64,000 nucleotides of DNA, from contig NZ_JAMBOK010000002.1 in assembly GCF_023715585.1 (NCBI RefSeq), positions 1 through 64,000 on the forward strand. The letters run 5' to 3'. This stretch comes from Sporosarcina luteola. Lineage in GTDB: Bacteria > Bacillota > Bacilli > Bacillales_A > Planococcaceae. This document shows, in pieces, positions 55,797 through 63,582 of this stretch (its first letter is position 1; each line of letters begins with the position of its first letter). Position numbers and translations under genes: made by a program. Under the pieces are notes generated by a model. The model was not told where the DNA came from, searched no databases, and worked only from the letters and a program-made list of their open reading frames with translations.

Positions 55797-57248
55797 ATGA
55801 TTACGAGAATGAATAAGAGAAGGACAAAAGAAAGCTTCGCAGTTGCTCTAGTCGACAGAATTCCAACAGCAACATTAGGGATTATTAGTGTCCATGTCTT
55901 CTACTTGATGATCATTGCTTCAGCCGCCCAACTTGGCTATGCTGCCAAGGTTTCTCTATTTGCATTCTTGTCTGCTATGACTTTATGGGTGGCGACCAAA
56001 ATTCCTGCGGGGTTCGTGGCGGTCTCGCTACTCATATTTATTGTATTATTTAAGGCAGGTAAACCAGAGCTCCTCTACAATTCCCTTTCGGAGGAGATTG
56101 TATGGTTGATGGTCGGCTCATTTATTATAGGTGAAGCGGTCAAACAATCAGGGCTTGCAACGCGTTTCGTTGAGTCGATCGTAAAATACTCCAGCAATAA
56201 GAATAGAGTGCTAGGAGGTGTTTCGTCGGCATTGTTCGCCTCCGCCTTTTTTATCCCATCCACTTCTGGAAGGGCCGCTCTTTCCATGCCGATGTTGGAA
56301 CAGTTGCGCAACAAGTTTTCCGCTAAGGAACAAAGCGTGTTGGCAATCATGGCGCCAGTCGTTATTTTAATGAGTACTTCCGCAACATTAATAGGAGCCG
56401 GCTCCCACCTGATTGGAATAGGGTTATTGGAAACGACGGTCGGACAGTCCATTTCCTTTGTCCAATGGCTTATTTGGGGTGTACCGTTCGCCCTCATTAT
56501 CACTATTATTTCAGTCGTGGTTATAAAGTTCATGTTATGGCCAAAAGAAGCATCGAACAAATTTGAATCGACGGAAATCAGAAATGATACTTTGCCGAAT
56601 AGACCATTTGGGAAAAACGAAAAAAAGACATTGGTCATTATATTTATTTTGATGGCCGGCTGGCTGTCAGAGAGCATCCATGGTTATGATATTGCTTTCA
56701 TTACGATGCTTGGCTCGGTGTTAGTCATGCTTCCAAACTATGGAGTGATCACTTGGAAACAAGGAATCAAGGCGGTATCATGGAATCTTATTCTATTTGT
56801 AGCTGCGGCAACTGCACTTGGCCAAGTCTTAGTAGATACTGGTGTTGTCTCTTGGATAGAGAAAGGGATGTTCAGCGCTATTCACCTGTTTAGCGAGGCG
56901 CCTGAGTGGGTGGTTGTAAGTATTATTTTACTTGTAACTATTACGAGCCATTTATATATTACATCTCATACGACAAGGGCGATTGTCTTCATCCCAAGTT
57001 TTATATTGTTCAGTCAAAGTATTGGAATGGACCCAGCCGCGGTAGTTTTTCTAAGTTTAATAGGGATGAATTACTGCATAACGGTACCTGTCAGCTCGAA
57101 GGCATTACTGCTTTTCTACGAAGAAGGTGAAGTTTCCTACGATGCAAAGCAGCTAGCCAAAATCAGCTCCGTTTTAATGCCGATTTACTTACTAGTCATG
57201 CTGTTATTTTATTTTACGTACTGGCAGTGGACAGGACTGCATTTATAA
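55797..57248 (+). CDS. SLC13 (DASS) family anion transporter
   Basis: A 483-residue membrane protein with about twelve helices. FIPSTSGRAALSMPM and TITSHLYITSHTTRAIVF carry the two Ser/Asn/Thr anion-binding motifs of the divalent anion:Na+ symporters. The family carries dicarboxylates, tartrate and related acids; next to glycerate kinase, a hydroxy acid such as glycerate or tartronate is plausible. It starts 16 bases after the kinase stop, after GAGGTGG. Confidence 0.9.
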   Translation: MITRMNKRRTKESFAVALVDRIPTATLGIISVHVFYLMIIASAAQLGYAAKVSLFAFLSAMTLWVATKIPAGFVAVSLLIFIVLFKAGKPELLYNSLSEEIVWLMVGSFIIGEAVKQSGLATRFVESIVKYSSNKNRVLGGVSSALFASAFFIPSTSGRAALSMPMLEQLRNKFSAKEQSVLAIMAPVVILMSTSATLIGAGSHLIGIGLLETTVGQSISFVQWLIWGVPFALIITIISVVVIKFMLWPKEASNKFESTEIRNDTLPNRPFGKNEKKTLVIIFILMAGWLSESIHGYDIAFITMLGSVLVMLPNYGVITWKQGIKAVSWNLILFVAAATALGQVLVDTGVVSWIEKGMFSAIHLFSEAPEWVVVSIILLVTITSHLYITSHTTRAIVFIPSFILFSQSIGMDPAAVVFLSLIGMNYCITVPVSSKALLLFYEEGEVSYDAKQLAKISSVLMPIYLLVMLLFYFTYWQWTGLHL

Positions 57249-57261
57249 ATGAGGTGATAAA

Positions 57262-57945
57262 ATGTCTGACCATATATTAATTATCGAAGATGATAATAAA
57301 ATTGCCCGAATCATTCAGCTTGAACTGGAGTATGAAGGTTATGATGTAAGCATTGCCCACACAGGCAGGGAGGGTATGGCCTTAATTGAAAAGGAAAAGA
57401 TAGATTTGGTGATTCTGGATGTCATGATTCCGGAATTAAACGGAATGGAAGTACTGCGACGTATCCGTCAGGCGAATAACGAAATTATTGTTATTATGCT
57501 AACAGCAAGAAGTTCAGTGTTTGACAAAGTGAACGGTCTTGACTTGGGTGCTAATGATTATATCACAAAACCATTCGAAATTGAGGAACTGCTGGCCAGA
57601 ATCCGCACGAACCTGCGTTTTAAGCCGAAAAGCGTCTCGGTGAAAAAAACAATCCATAAGATTGGTTCTGTTGAGATCAATACAAATACGAGAGAAGTGT
57701 ACAAATTCGGCAATTTAGTGGAGTTGACTCCGAAGGAATATAATTTGCTGCTCTACTTGGTGACGAATAAAAATCAGGCGATAGAGCGCGAACAAATTTT
57801 AACAGAAGTATGGGGCTATGATTATTATGGAGATACAAATATTGTAGATGTTTACATCCGCTATTTACGAAAGAAATTAATTGACTCAAAGGAAGAATCA
57901 TTCATTCAAACTGTCCGTAGTGTCGGTTATATGATAAAGGATTAA
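57262..57945 (+). CDS. OmpR family response regulator
   Basis: A 227-residue regulator. The receiver has DD at 10-11, the phospho-site Asp53 in VILDVMIPELNG and Lys in YITKPFE. The C-terminal winged-helix domain includes GYDYYGDTNIVDVYIRYLRKK. It starts 13 bases after the transporter gene, after GAGGTGATAA, and its kinase follows 4 bases later. Co-transcription with the transporter suggests it controls that operon in response to the substrate or to envelope state. Confidence 0.95.
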   Translation: MSDHILIIEDDNKIARIIQLELEYEGYDVSIAHTGREGMALIEKEKIDLVILDVMIPELNGMEVLRRIRQANNEIIVIMLTARSSVFDKVNGLDLGANDYITKPFEIEELLARIRTNLRFKPKSVSVKKTIHKIGSVEINTNTREVYKFGNLVELTPKEYNLLLYLVTNKNQAIEREQILTEVWGYDYYGDTNIVDVYIRYLRKKLIDSKEESFIQTVRSVGYMIKD

Positions 57946-57949
57946 CATC

Positions 57950-59302
57950 ATGAAATTGCAAACGAGAATACAGTTATTTACGACGGTTGTATTAATCGTG
58001 CTGTTATTAGCTGCAAATACGAGCATTTATTTTATCTTTAAAAACACAAGTATTTCATCAGAACTAAATCGCTTGTCGAACATCTCCAATCATATTCTTA
58101 TAGAAATGAACGAGAAACCGGAAATTTCAATGGAATCTATGTTGCAAGCATATTTACTTAGTGACGGACTGATCCGAACTGTAGTTAAAAAGGGAAGGCA
58201 CCCATCCATTCAGGTTTTCACTGACAATATCTATCGGCAAATTCCATCAAGTTATCATGAAAAACAGTTTGAGGGAGTCTTTGAATTTGAAGATTCGATG
58301 TTTGCTATCGTTTCTATTCCTGCAATAAGTGAAGGCGGGGAAATTATCAACCTGCAGTTGATTGAGAATATTGATCTGTTGTATGAAAATATACAGGAAT
58401 TAAAATGGGTGTTAGTGATGACCACCATAGTCGTTATAATCATTTTATATTTCACAAGCGGTTTTGTAGGAAGGATAATTCTACTGCCGATTCAACGATT
58501 GACGAATACGATGAACACGATTGAAAAAAGAGGGTCATTTGAAAAGATTGCTGTTGCATGTGAATCGAAGGATGAAATAAATAAAATGGCCATGACCTTT
58601 AATCGGATGATGATAAAGCTAGAAGCGAGCTACTTAAAGCAAGAACAATTTGTTTCAGATGCTTCTCATGAATTGAAGACGCCTTTGACGGTCATAGATA
58701 GTTACATAAAAATGTTGAAGCGTTGGGGGAAAGAGAGACCGGATATGCTTGAGGAAGCTATCTACTCAATTGAATCGGAATCACGCCATATGAAATATTT
58801 AACCGAACAGCTTTTGCAATTGGCGAAAGTGGAAGAGGGTATTGAATATGAAAAAGAAGTGGTGGATATTGCCGCCATTGTTCGAAGCACGATTCAGCGG
58901 CTGCAACCGTCCTTTAAACATACAATTCACTTTCTGAATGATTCCGGTTATAGTTACGTCAAAATACATGAACAAAGCTTTGTTCAATTGCTTGTTATTT
59001 TACTTGATAATGCCAACAAGTACAGTGACGACAGCATAACGGTGGAAATGACGGAAAGTAACGGCTTTGTAAGTATTACGGTGAAAGACAGGGGAGTCGG
59101 CATACCGAAAGATGCACAAGCCTTTGTGTTTGATAGAATGTTCCGGGTTGATAAGACGCGAAGCCGCAAAACGGGCGGAACAGGGCTTGGCCTGGCAATT
59201 GCAAAAAAGGTCGTAGAGCAGCATGACGGCAAAATCATTCTTGAAAGTGTAGAGGGAATGGGTTCAAATTTTATCGTAACCCTTCCGAAGCTGGAGGTAT
59301 AA
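57950..59302 (+). CDS. Sensor histidine kinase
   Basis: A 450-residue kinase. Two membrane helices (about 9-30 and 150-172) border a small extracellular domain of about 120 residues. A HAMP segment (about 173-226), HisKA with the phospho-acceptor in DASHELKTPLTVIDS, and HATPase_c with LLDNANKYSDD, DRGVGIP and GGTGLGLAIAKK follow. It pairs with the preceding regulator. The arrangement kinase then PepSY protein resembles B. subtilis ykoGHI. Confidence 0.95.
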   Translation: MKLQTRIQLFTTVVLIVLLLAANTSIYFIFKNTSISSELNRLSNISNHILIEMNEKPEISMESMLQAYLLSDGLIRTVVKKGRHPSIQVFTDNIYRQIPSSYHEKQFEGVFEFEDSMFAIVSIPAISEGGEIINLQLIENIDLLYENIQELKWVLVMTTIVVIIILYFTSGFVGRIILLPIQRLTNTMNTIEKRGSFEKIAVACESKDEINKMAMTFNRMMIKLEASYLKQEQFVSDASHELKTPLTVIDSYIKMLKRWGKERPDMLEEAIYSIESESRHMKYLTEQLLQLAKVEEGIEYEKEVVDIAAIVRSTIQRLQPSFKHTIHFLNDSGYSYVKIHEQSFVQLLVILLDNANKYSDDSITVEMTESNGFVSITVKDRGVGIPKDAQAFVFDRMFRVDKTRSRKTGGTGLGLAIAKKVVEQHDGKIILESVEGMGSNFIVTLPKLEV

Positions 59303-59305
59303 AAA

Positions 59306-59929
59306 ATGAAGGTGAAGCTCCTTCTGATAGGTTTTATTATTCTTGGCCTATTGTTTTCGCTGTTTCAGATTTTTAGTGATTCTTCAGCGGAATTCACGGA
59401 ACAAGAAGCCCAAGATATAGCTATAAAGCTCTACGGTGGAAAAGTGCTCGACTATGCCAAGCAAAATGGCGACTATGAAATAACGCTTGAGAACGATAGA
59501 GGTGTTTATTTTTTGGTAGTCGATGGGAAAAACAAAAAAGTGAATACAATAAAACTTCTTGAGAAGAAAGACGAACTTGATTCCGCAGGAGGGAAAGTCG
59601 TTAGCGATACTATCGACATCCCCGGCATTAAAGATCCTGTAGACGGCAGGATAAATATAAATGAAGAAAAGCTGGAGGCGATATATGAAAAGAAGGCAAT
59701 AGAAATTGCTTTGAAGCAAGCCCATGGAATCATTACGAATGTTGAAAAAGTCACTACACAAAAAGGTGATCATTATAAAGTAACAATTGACAGCGTGAAA
59801 GAAGTTGCTCATGTATATGTTCAATCAGACACAGGTAAAGTATCCTCAGTGTCATCCATCCCGAAAAAACAAAGGTATGATGATGACGATCATGACGACG
59901 AAACTGAAGGTATTACCGACGATGATTAA
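59306..59929 (+). CDS. PepSY domain membrane-anchored protein
   Basis: A 207-residue protein with an N-terminal anchor or signal (residues about 4-22) and two PepSY-like repeats (about 30-75 and 125-180, each with an ALKQAHG/IAIKLYGG-type helix then a beta hairpin). The tail is an Asp-rich stretch after residue 190. PepSY proteins often inhibit proteases or tune sensor kinases. It starts 3 bases after the kinase stop, after GGAGG, so it probably regulates that kinase or an associated protease. Confidence 0.85.
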   Translation: MKVKLLLIGFIILGLLFSLFQIFSDSSAEFTEQEAQDIAIKLYGGKVLDYAKQNGDYEITLENDRGVYFLVVDGKNKKVNTIKLLEKKDELDSAGGKVVSDTIDIPGIKDPVDGRININEEKLEAIYEKKAIEIALKQAHGIITNVEKVTTQKGDHYKVTIDSVKEVAHVYVQSDTGKVSSVSSIPKKQRYDDDDHDDETEGITDDD

Positions 59930-60066
59930 CATGCCGCCAAGGAATTTTTAATGTTTCGAGTTATAGTTTCTACCACTTATAGGGAATTTTAAAATTACAT
60001 TCAGTATACGTATAGTTCAGCTTTTAGTCCTGAATGAATGCGAATTTATAAATAGTAAGAAGTAGA

Positions 60067-60099
60067 AAACACCAGCTTCAGTAAGCAGCTGGTGTTTTT
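60067..60099. terminator. Terminator between the PepSY gene and a small minus-strand gene
   Basis: AAACACCAGCT (60067-60077) pairs with AGCTGGTGTTT (60087-60097), followed by T residues; A residues precede the stem, so it may serve both directions. Confidence 0.85.
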
Positions 60100-60220
60100 A
60101 GTTATCATTATTTTGTAATTCTTTGTAAAGCTCGTGGGCCTTTTGCTCAGCTATTTGCTGATCCTTGTCATAGATGGTGATCAGTTTGTTTCCAATAATA
60201 AAGTTGAATTGTTTGGTCAT
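60098..60220 (-). CDS. Small hypothetical protein, 40 residues
   Basis: A 40-codon frame begins MTKQFNFIIGNKLITIYDKD and ends ELQNNDN. It has AGGTGA eight bases before the ATG and is followed directly by a terminator-type hairpin on its strand. Coding is supported by the ribosome site and the amphipathic helix pattern of the second half. I do not recognise it. It is too short to be sure, but similar small proteins are common in Bacillales. Confidence 0.6.
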   Translation of the reverse strand: MTKQFNFIIGNKLITIYDKDQQIAEQKAHELYKELQNNDN

Positions 60221-60358
60221 GTGTTAGTCACCTGCCTTTTAATCTATGTCTATGAATACCACTTCCGAGCGGTTTCTAAACATCACGCATAGTTTCTGGA
60301 TATTTTACAATACTAAGCTCGCCGCAACTTATCTTATGTGCAGGAGGGGAAAACATAA

Positions 60359-60637
60359 ATGGCGAAGGATTCAAAACCAAGTTGGAAAAAGGACCATCCG
60401 AGCACTTTCTTAAGCAACTCAGTTCTAAAGGCGGATCGCTCGGTAAAGCAAGCGATGTCACATCCGGAAGAGATTGCAGCGGAGCATGCGTTCAATTCGA
60501 TCTTACGTGCTGAAAATGCATTTGCGAACGCCGTGGAACGCAATGAGCATATGGATACAGTTCAGCAAAACAAAGAACAGTTGGACTTGATGAGACAGCA
60601 ATTGAACGAAGTGCATGAGCAAGTGGAGGAACAGTAA
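60359..60637 (+). CDS. Hypothetical hydrophilic helical protein
   Basis: A 92-residue, highly charged protein with no membrane segment, cysteine or obvious domain. The first 35 residues are basic (SWKKDHPSTFLSNSVLKADR), and the rest is predicted helical with a Gln/Glu-rich coiled end (NKEQLDLMRQQLNEVHEQVE). I do not recognise the family. The start follows GGAGGGGAAAACATAA, a strong site, and a terminator follows 13 bases after the stop, so it is a single-gene unit. Confidence 0.75.
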   Translation: MAKDSKPSWKKDHPSTFLSNSVLKADRSVKQAMSHPEEIAAEHAFNSILRAENAFANAVERNEHMDTVQQNKEQLDLMRQQLNEVHEQVEEQ

Positions 60638-60650
60638 GAGTTGCGGACCC

Positions 60651-60678
60651 GACCCCCGAAGGCTTTTGGGGGTTCTTT
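60651..60678 (+). terminator. Terminator of the 92-residue protein gene
   Basis: GACCCCC pairs with GGGGGTTC around GAAGGCTTTT, followed by TTTT. Confidence 0.75.
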
Positions 60679-60721
60679 TACGTTATACTGACTGTATAGG
60701 AATAAAGGAAGTGAATGATAA

Positions 60722-61048
60722 ATGATTTACGCAATTATAATATTCATATTGGCAGGACTTGCTGAAATAGGCGGAGGTTATCTCATTTGGCTATGGTTAA
60801 GGGAGGGGAAGCCGTTTTATTGGGGTATGTTGGGTGGCGTAGCTTTAATATTATATGGGATTATAGTTACCTTTCAAACGTTCCCTTCGTTCGGTAGAGT
60901 GTATGCTGCCTATGGTGGGATATTTGTCGTTCTCTCCGTATTATGGGGATGGAGCATTGATAGAAAAACACCTGATCTATATGACTGGCTAGGAGCAGCT
61001 ATTTGTTTAGTTGGTGTTTCGGTGATGTTATTTGCACCGCGGCAATAA
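60722..61048 (+). CDS. YnfA/UPF0060 family membrane protein
   Basis: A 108-residue protein with four membrane helices: [40 protein letters not shown] and the [15 protein letters not shown] end are the UPF0060 (YnfA) pattern. The fold resembles small multidrug transporters, and some members export dyes, but the substrate here is unknown. It is a single-gene unit; a terminator follows at 61102. Confidence 0.93.
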   Translation: MIYAIIIFILAGLAEIGGGYLIWLWLREGKPFYWGMLGGVALILYGIIVTFQTFPSFGRVYAAYGGIFVVLSVLWGWSIDRKTPDLYDWLGAAICLVGVSVMLFAPRQ

Positions 61049-61101
61049 AATTCGAAATTGATTGTGTTCCTGCTATCTATATAAACATTGATATAATAGA
61101 G

Positions 61102-61138
61102 GAGTGTCAAAGCCGAACGATAGCTTTGACACTCTTTT
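61102..61138 (+). terminator. ynfA-like gene terminator
   Basis: GAGTGTCAAAGC (61102-61113) and GCTTTGACACTC (61123-61134) form a perfect 12-bp stem, followed by TTTT. Confidence 0.88.
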
Positions 61139-61174
61139 ATCATATGACAGATTAACTGGGGAGTTGAGCGATAA

Positions 61175-62365
61175 ATGAACAAGAAAGCAATTGCTGATTT
61201 TCGCAAACGCTTTAAGCTAGATACAGATCTATTGAAAATCATTGATATTTACAATATTTATATTCGGCAGGAGAACAATGAAGTCTATCACGAGGTGAGC
61301 CAACCGTTCGCCCTTTTGGACCGCGAGCAACAGGAATTATTCCTATCTAATTTCAAAAAAGTGCTTGGTGGCAAACTGGATGCAAAGCTTTTCGAAGTGA
61401 AGTTCCGAAGTCAAACGGAAGAGGAAACAGACCATACGCAGCAGATCTTATATGAGGGCCTCCAGTCGGACAACGTCGAGGATTGGAAGGTGGAAATGCA
61501 AAAAATTGCCCAAAAGATGATACAAGAAACGCAATACGAGAAAGACATCGTTGTTACGTTCATTAGAGGGAATTATTATAGACCGACGAAACGGAATAGC
61601 GAAGAGGCGGAAGTGGCGGTTCGGGATGAAGTGTACAAGAATCCGTTCATTCTCTGCAGCATGAATCAGACCGACTTGCCGAAACAATCTCTAGTATTTG
61701 ATTTCAATGAGAAGAAATTCAAATCACAGATAACGCTTGACCCGATCATTAATCTAACGTCCCCGACTGGCGGCTTTTTATTCCCGTGTTTTACGGATAA
61801 TGCGGCAGACGTCAATCATGTCCTCTACGCAGCAGGAAAAGTGAATAAGCCGAATTTCCACTTTATCGAAAATGTGTTGGACGGCGAGGAAATCATGACT
61901 GCCGAGGAGGATAAAGTTGTTTTTGAAGAAATTGTGAAATCGGTTATCGGAGATGAAATGAATACACGAACCATTGCGAGCGTATACGATGAGATTCAGC
62001 GCATGATGGAAGCGGATGAAGAGGATGAGGAAGATGAGAGCATTCCTACCTTAGATACAAAAGAAGTGACCCGCGTCCTGAAGGCGAGCGGCGTGGAGGA
62101 TGTCGATACCGAAAAGGTTGAAATGGCATTTCGGAAAGTAATCGATGATGATAAATATGAGATGAAAGCAAGCCATATTGTCCCAAGCTATACTTCGAAA
62201 TCGATCAAAATCCAAACGAAAGTAGCAAATATCGCCATTAGCCCACAGGACTTGCGGTTTGTAAGGCAAGTTGAAGTGAACGGTAAAACTTGCATCTTGA
62301 TTGAAGTGGAAGAGGACACAATGATTGAAGGATTTACACTCCTCTCTGAAGAACTGTTGGATTAA
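61175..62365 (+). CDS. DUF4317 family protein
   Basis: A 396-residue cytoplasmic protein matching the DUF4317 pattern: MNKKAIADFRKRFKLD start, FIRGNYYRPTKR, FKSQITLDPIINLTSPTGGFLFPCF split by its family spacing, and an acidic stretch near 270-285 (EADEEDEEDES). No catalytic motif is evident and the function is unknown. The start follows GGGGAGTTGAG. It lies 109 bases upstream of splB and may share its transcription. Confidence 0.85.
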   Translation: MNKKAIADFRKRFKLDTDLLKIIDIYNIYIRQENNEVYHEVSQPFALLDREQQELFLSNFKKVLGGKLDAKLFEVKFRSQTEEETDHTQQILYEGLQSDNVEDWKVEMQKIAQKMIQETQYEKDIVVTFIRGNYYRPTKRNSEEAEVAVRDEVYKNPFILCSMNQTDLPKQSLVFDFNEKKFKSQITLDPIINLTSPTGGFLFPCFTDNAADVNHVLYAAGKVNKPNFHFIENVLDGEEIMTAEEDKVVFEEIVKSVIGDEMNTRTIASVYDEIQRMMEADEEDEEDESIPTLDTKEVTRVLKASGVEDVDTEKVEMAFRKVIDDDKYEMKASHIVPSYTSKSIKIQTKVANIAISPQDLRFVRQVEVNGKTCILIEVEEDTMIEGFTLLSEELLD

Positions 62366-62440
62366 CAAAGAGGTGGAACACCTTCTTTAAATAATTTCTC
62401 ATTTTAAAGACAAGCTAAGGGAAAAGAGAAAGGTGATCAC

Positions 62441-62482
62441 ATGGATACAAAACATGGATCAGGTCCTATACAGCATGAATAA
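62441..62482 (+). CDS. 13-codon leader ORF overlapping the splB start
   Basis: A short frame, MDTKHGSGPIQHE, starts at an ATG that has AAAGGTGATC just upstream, the best ribosome site in the region. Its stop codon TAA (62480-62482) overlaps the splB ATG at 62475 in the pattern ATGAATAA. The splB ATG itself has no strong site, so translation of the leader probably feeds splB by reinitiation. No splA gene is present. Whether the peptide matters is unknown. Confidence 0.5.
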   Translation: MDTKHGSGPIQHE

Positions 62483-63503
62483 ACCCTTCACACCACAGCT
62501 TGTCTATTTTGAGCCAAATGCATTGGAATATCCGCTTGGTAAAGAATTGAAAGAGAAGTTCGAGAAAATGGGAATTGAAATCCGTTTTACGACTTCGCAT
62601 AATCAGATCCGGGATTTACCGGGTGAGACGGATGCCCAGAAATACCGAATCGCCAAATCGACGTTAGTCGTCGGTATTCGAAAAACGTTGAAATTCGATA
62701 CGTCGAAGCCGTCAGCGGAGTATGCCATTCCGTTAGCCACAGGATGCATGGGGCATTGTCATTATTGTTATTTGCAGACGACGATGGGGACCAAGCCATA
62801 TATCCGTACGTACGTGAACGTGGATGAGATCTTCGAAGCCGCTGACAATTATATTGCAGAACGTGCGCCTGAAATCACGAGGTTTGAAGCGGCCTGTACA
62901 TCGGATATTGTGGGAATTGATCATTTGACCCATTCTTTGAAAAGGGCAATTGAACATTTCGGCCAAACTGAGCTAGGTCGACTTCGGTTTGTGACTAAGT
63001 TCCATTACGTGGATCATCTGCTTGACGCAAAGCACAATGGACATACGCGGTTCCGATTCAGTGTCAATGCCGATTACGTCATCAAAAACTTTGAGCCGGG
63101 AACATCTCCTTTGGCGAAACGCATTGAGGCGGCGGGGAAGGTGGCGAGAGCAGGCTACCCACTCGGCTTTATCGTTGCGCCTATTTACATCCATGAAGGC
63201 TGGGAGGAAGGGTATCGGCATTTGTTTGAGCGTCTTGATGAGGAGTTGCCGCAGGATGCTCGTGAAGACATTACCTTTGAATTCATCCAGCACAGGTTTA
63301 CGAAGCCTGCGAAAAAGGTCATCGAGAAGAACTACCCGAAGACGAAACTCGAGTTGGATGAGGAGAAAAGACGCTACAAATGGGGGAAGTACGGCATCGG
63401 CAAGTACATTTATCAGAAGGACGAAGAGGATGAATTGAAGGATCGTTTATACAGCTATATGGAAAAGTACTTTCCAAACGCGAAGATCGAGTATTTCACG
63501 TGA
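62475..63503 (+). CDS. splB: Spore photoproduct lyase
   Basis: A 342-residue radical SAM enzyme that reverses the thymine dimer called spore photoproduct during germination. The iron-sulfur cluster cysteines are in GCMGHCHYCYLQTTMG, the known SPL variant CxxxHxxC-type with Cys-Met-Gly-His-Cys-His-Tyr-Cys. FTPQLVYFEPNALEYPLG starts it and FPNAKIEYFT ends it, both as in B. subtilis. The ATG at 62475 gives the exact family length; a GTG at 62433 is in frame but adds unrelated residues. A parS-like site covers the stop codon. Confidence 0.96.
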   Translation: MNKPFTPQLVYFEPNALEYPLGKELKEKFEKMGIEIRFTTSHNQIRDLPGETDAQKYRIAKSTLVVGIRKTLKFDTSKPSAEYAIPLATGCMGHCHYCYLQTTMGTKPYIRTYVNVDEIFEAADNYIAERAPEITRFEAACTSDIVGIDHLTHSLKRAIEHFGQTELGRLRFVTKFHYVDHLLDAKHNGHTRFRFSVNADYVIKNFEPGTSPLAKRIEAAGKVARAGYPLGFIVAPIYIHEGWEEGYRHLFERLDEELPQDAREDITFEFIQHRFTKPAKKVIEKNYPKTKLELDEEKRRYKWGKYGIGKYIYQKDEEDELKDRLYSYMEKYFPNAKIEYFT

Positions 63504-63507
63504 AACA
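63492..63507. other. parS-like site 3 over the splB stop codon
   Basis: TATTTCACGTGAAACA matches parS consensus TGTTTCACGTGAAACA with one difference, at position 2. The core CACGTG palindrome is intact. It lies about 53 kb from oriC and covers the last codons and stop of splB. B. subtilis has several parS sites at such distances. Confidence 0.6.
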
Positions 63508-63521
63508 AATTGCAGTGAAAC

Positions 63522-63580
63522 AAAAAAGTATCAGCACATTCCTGTAGCCCAAGCTTCTAGGAGTGTCTGATACTTTTTTT
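63522..63580. terminator. Bidirectional terminator between splB and the CitMHS gene
   Basis: AAAAAAGTATCAG (63522-63534) pairs with CTGATACTTTTTT (63567-63579), with inner TCCT/AGGA pairing. A and T runs are on both sides. Confidence 0.85.
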
Positions 63581-63582
63581 GA

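Noticed and set aside
56075..56677. Minus-strand open frame of 200 codons inside the SLC13 transporter gene
   Set aside because: Antisense of a well-supported membrane protein; hydrophobic composition mirrors the real gene.
62367..62390. Terminator between the DUF4317 gene and splB
   Set aside because: AAAGAGGTG/CACCTTCTTT is short and mismatched, with no T run after it.
63022..63438. Plus-strand open frame of 138 codons in another frame of splB
   Set aside because: Arg/Ser-rich frame-shifted reading of splB without its own ribosome site.
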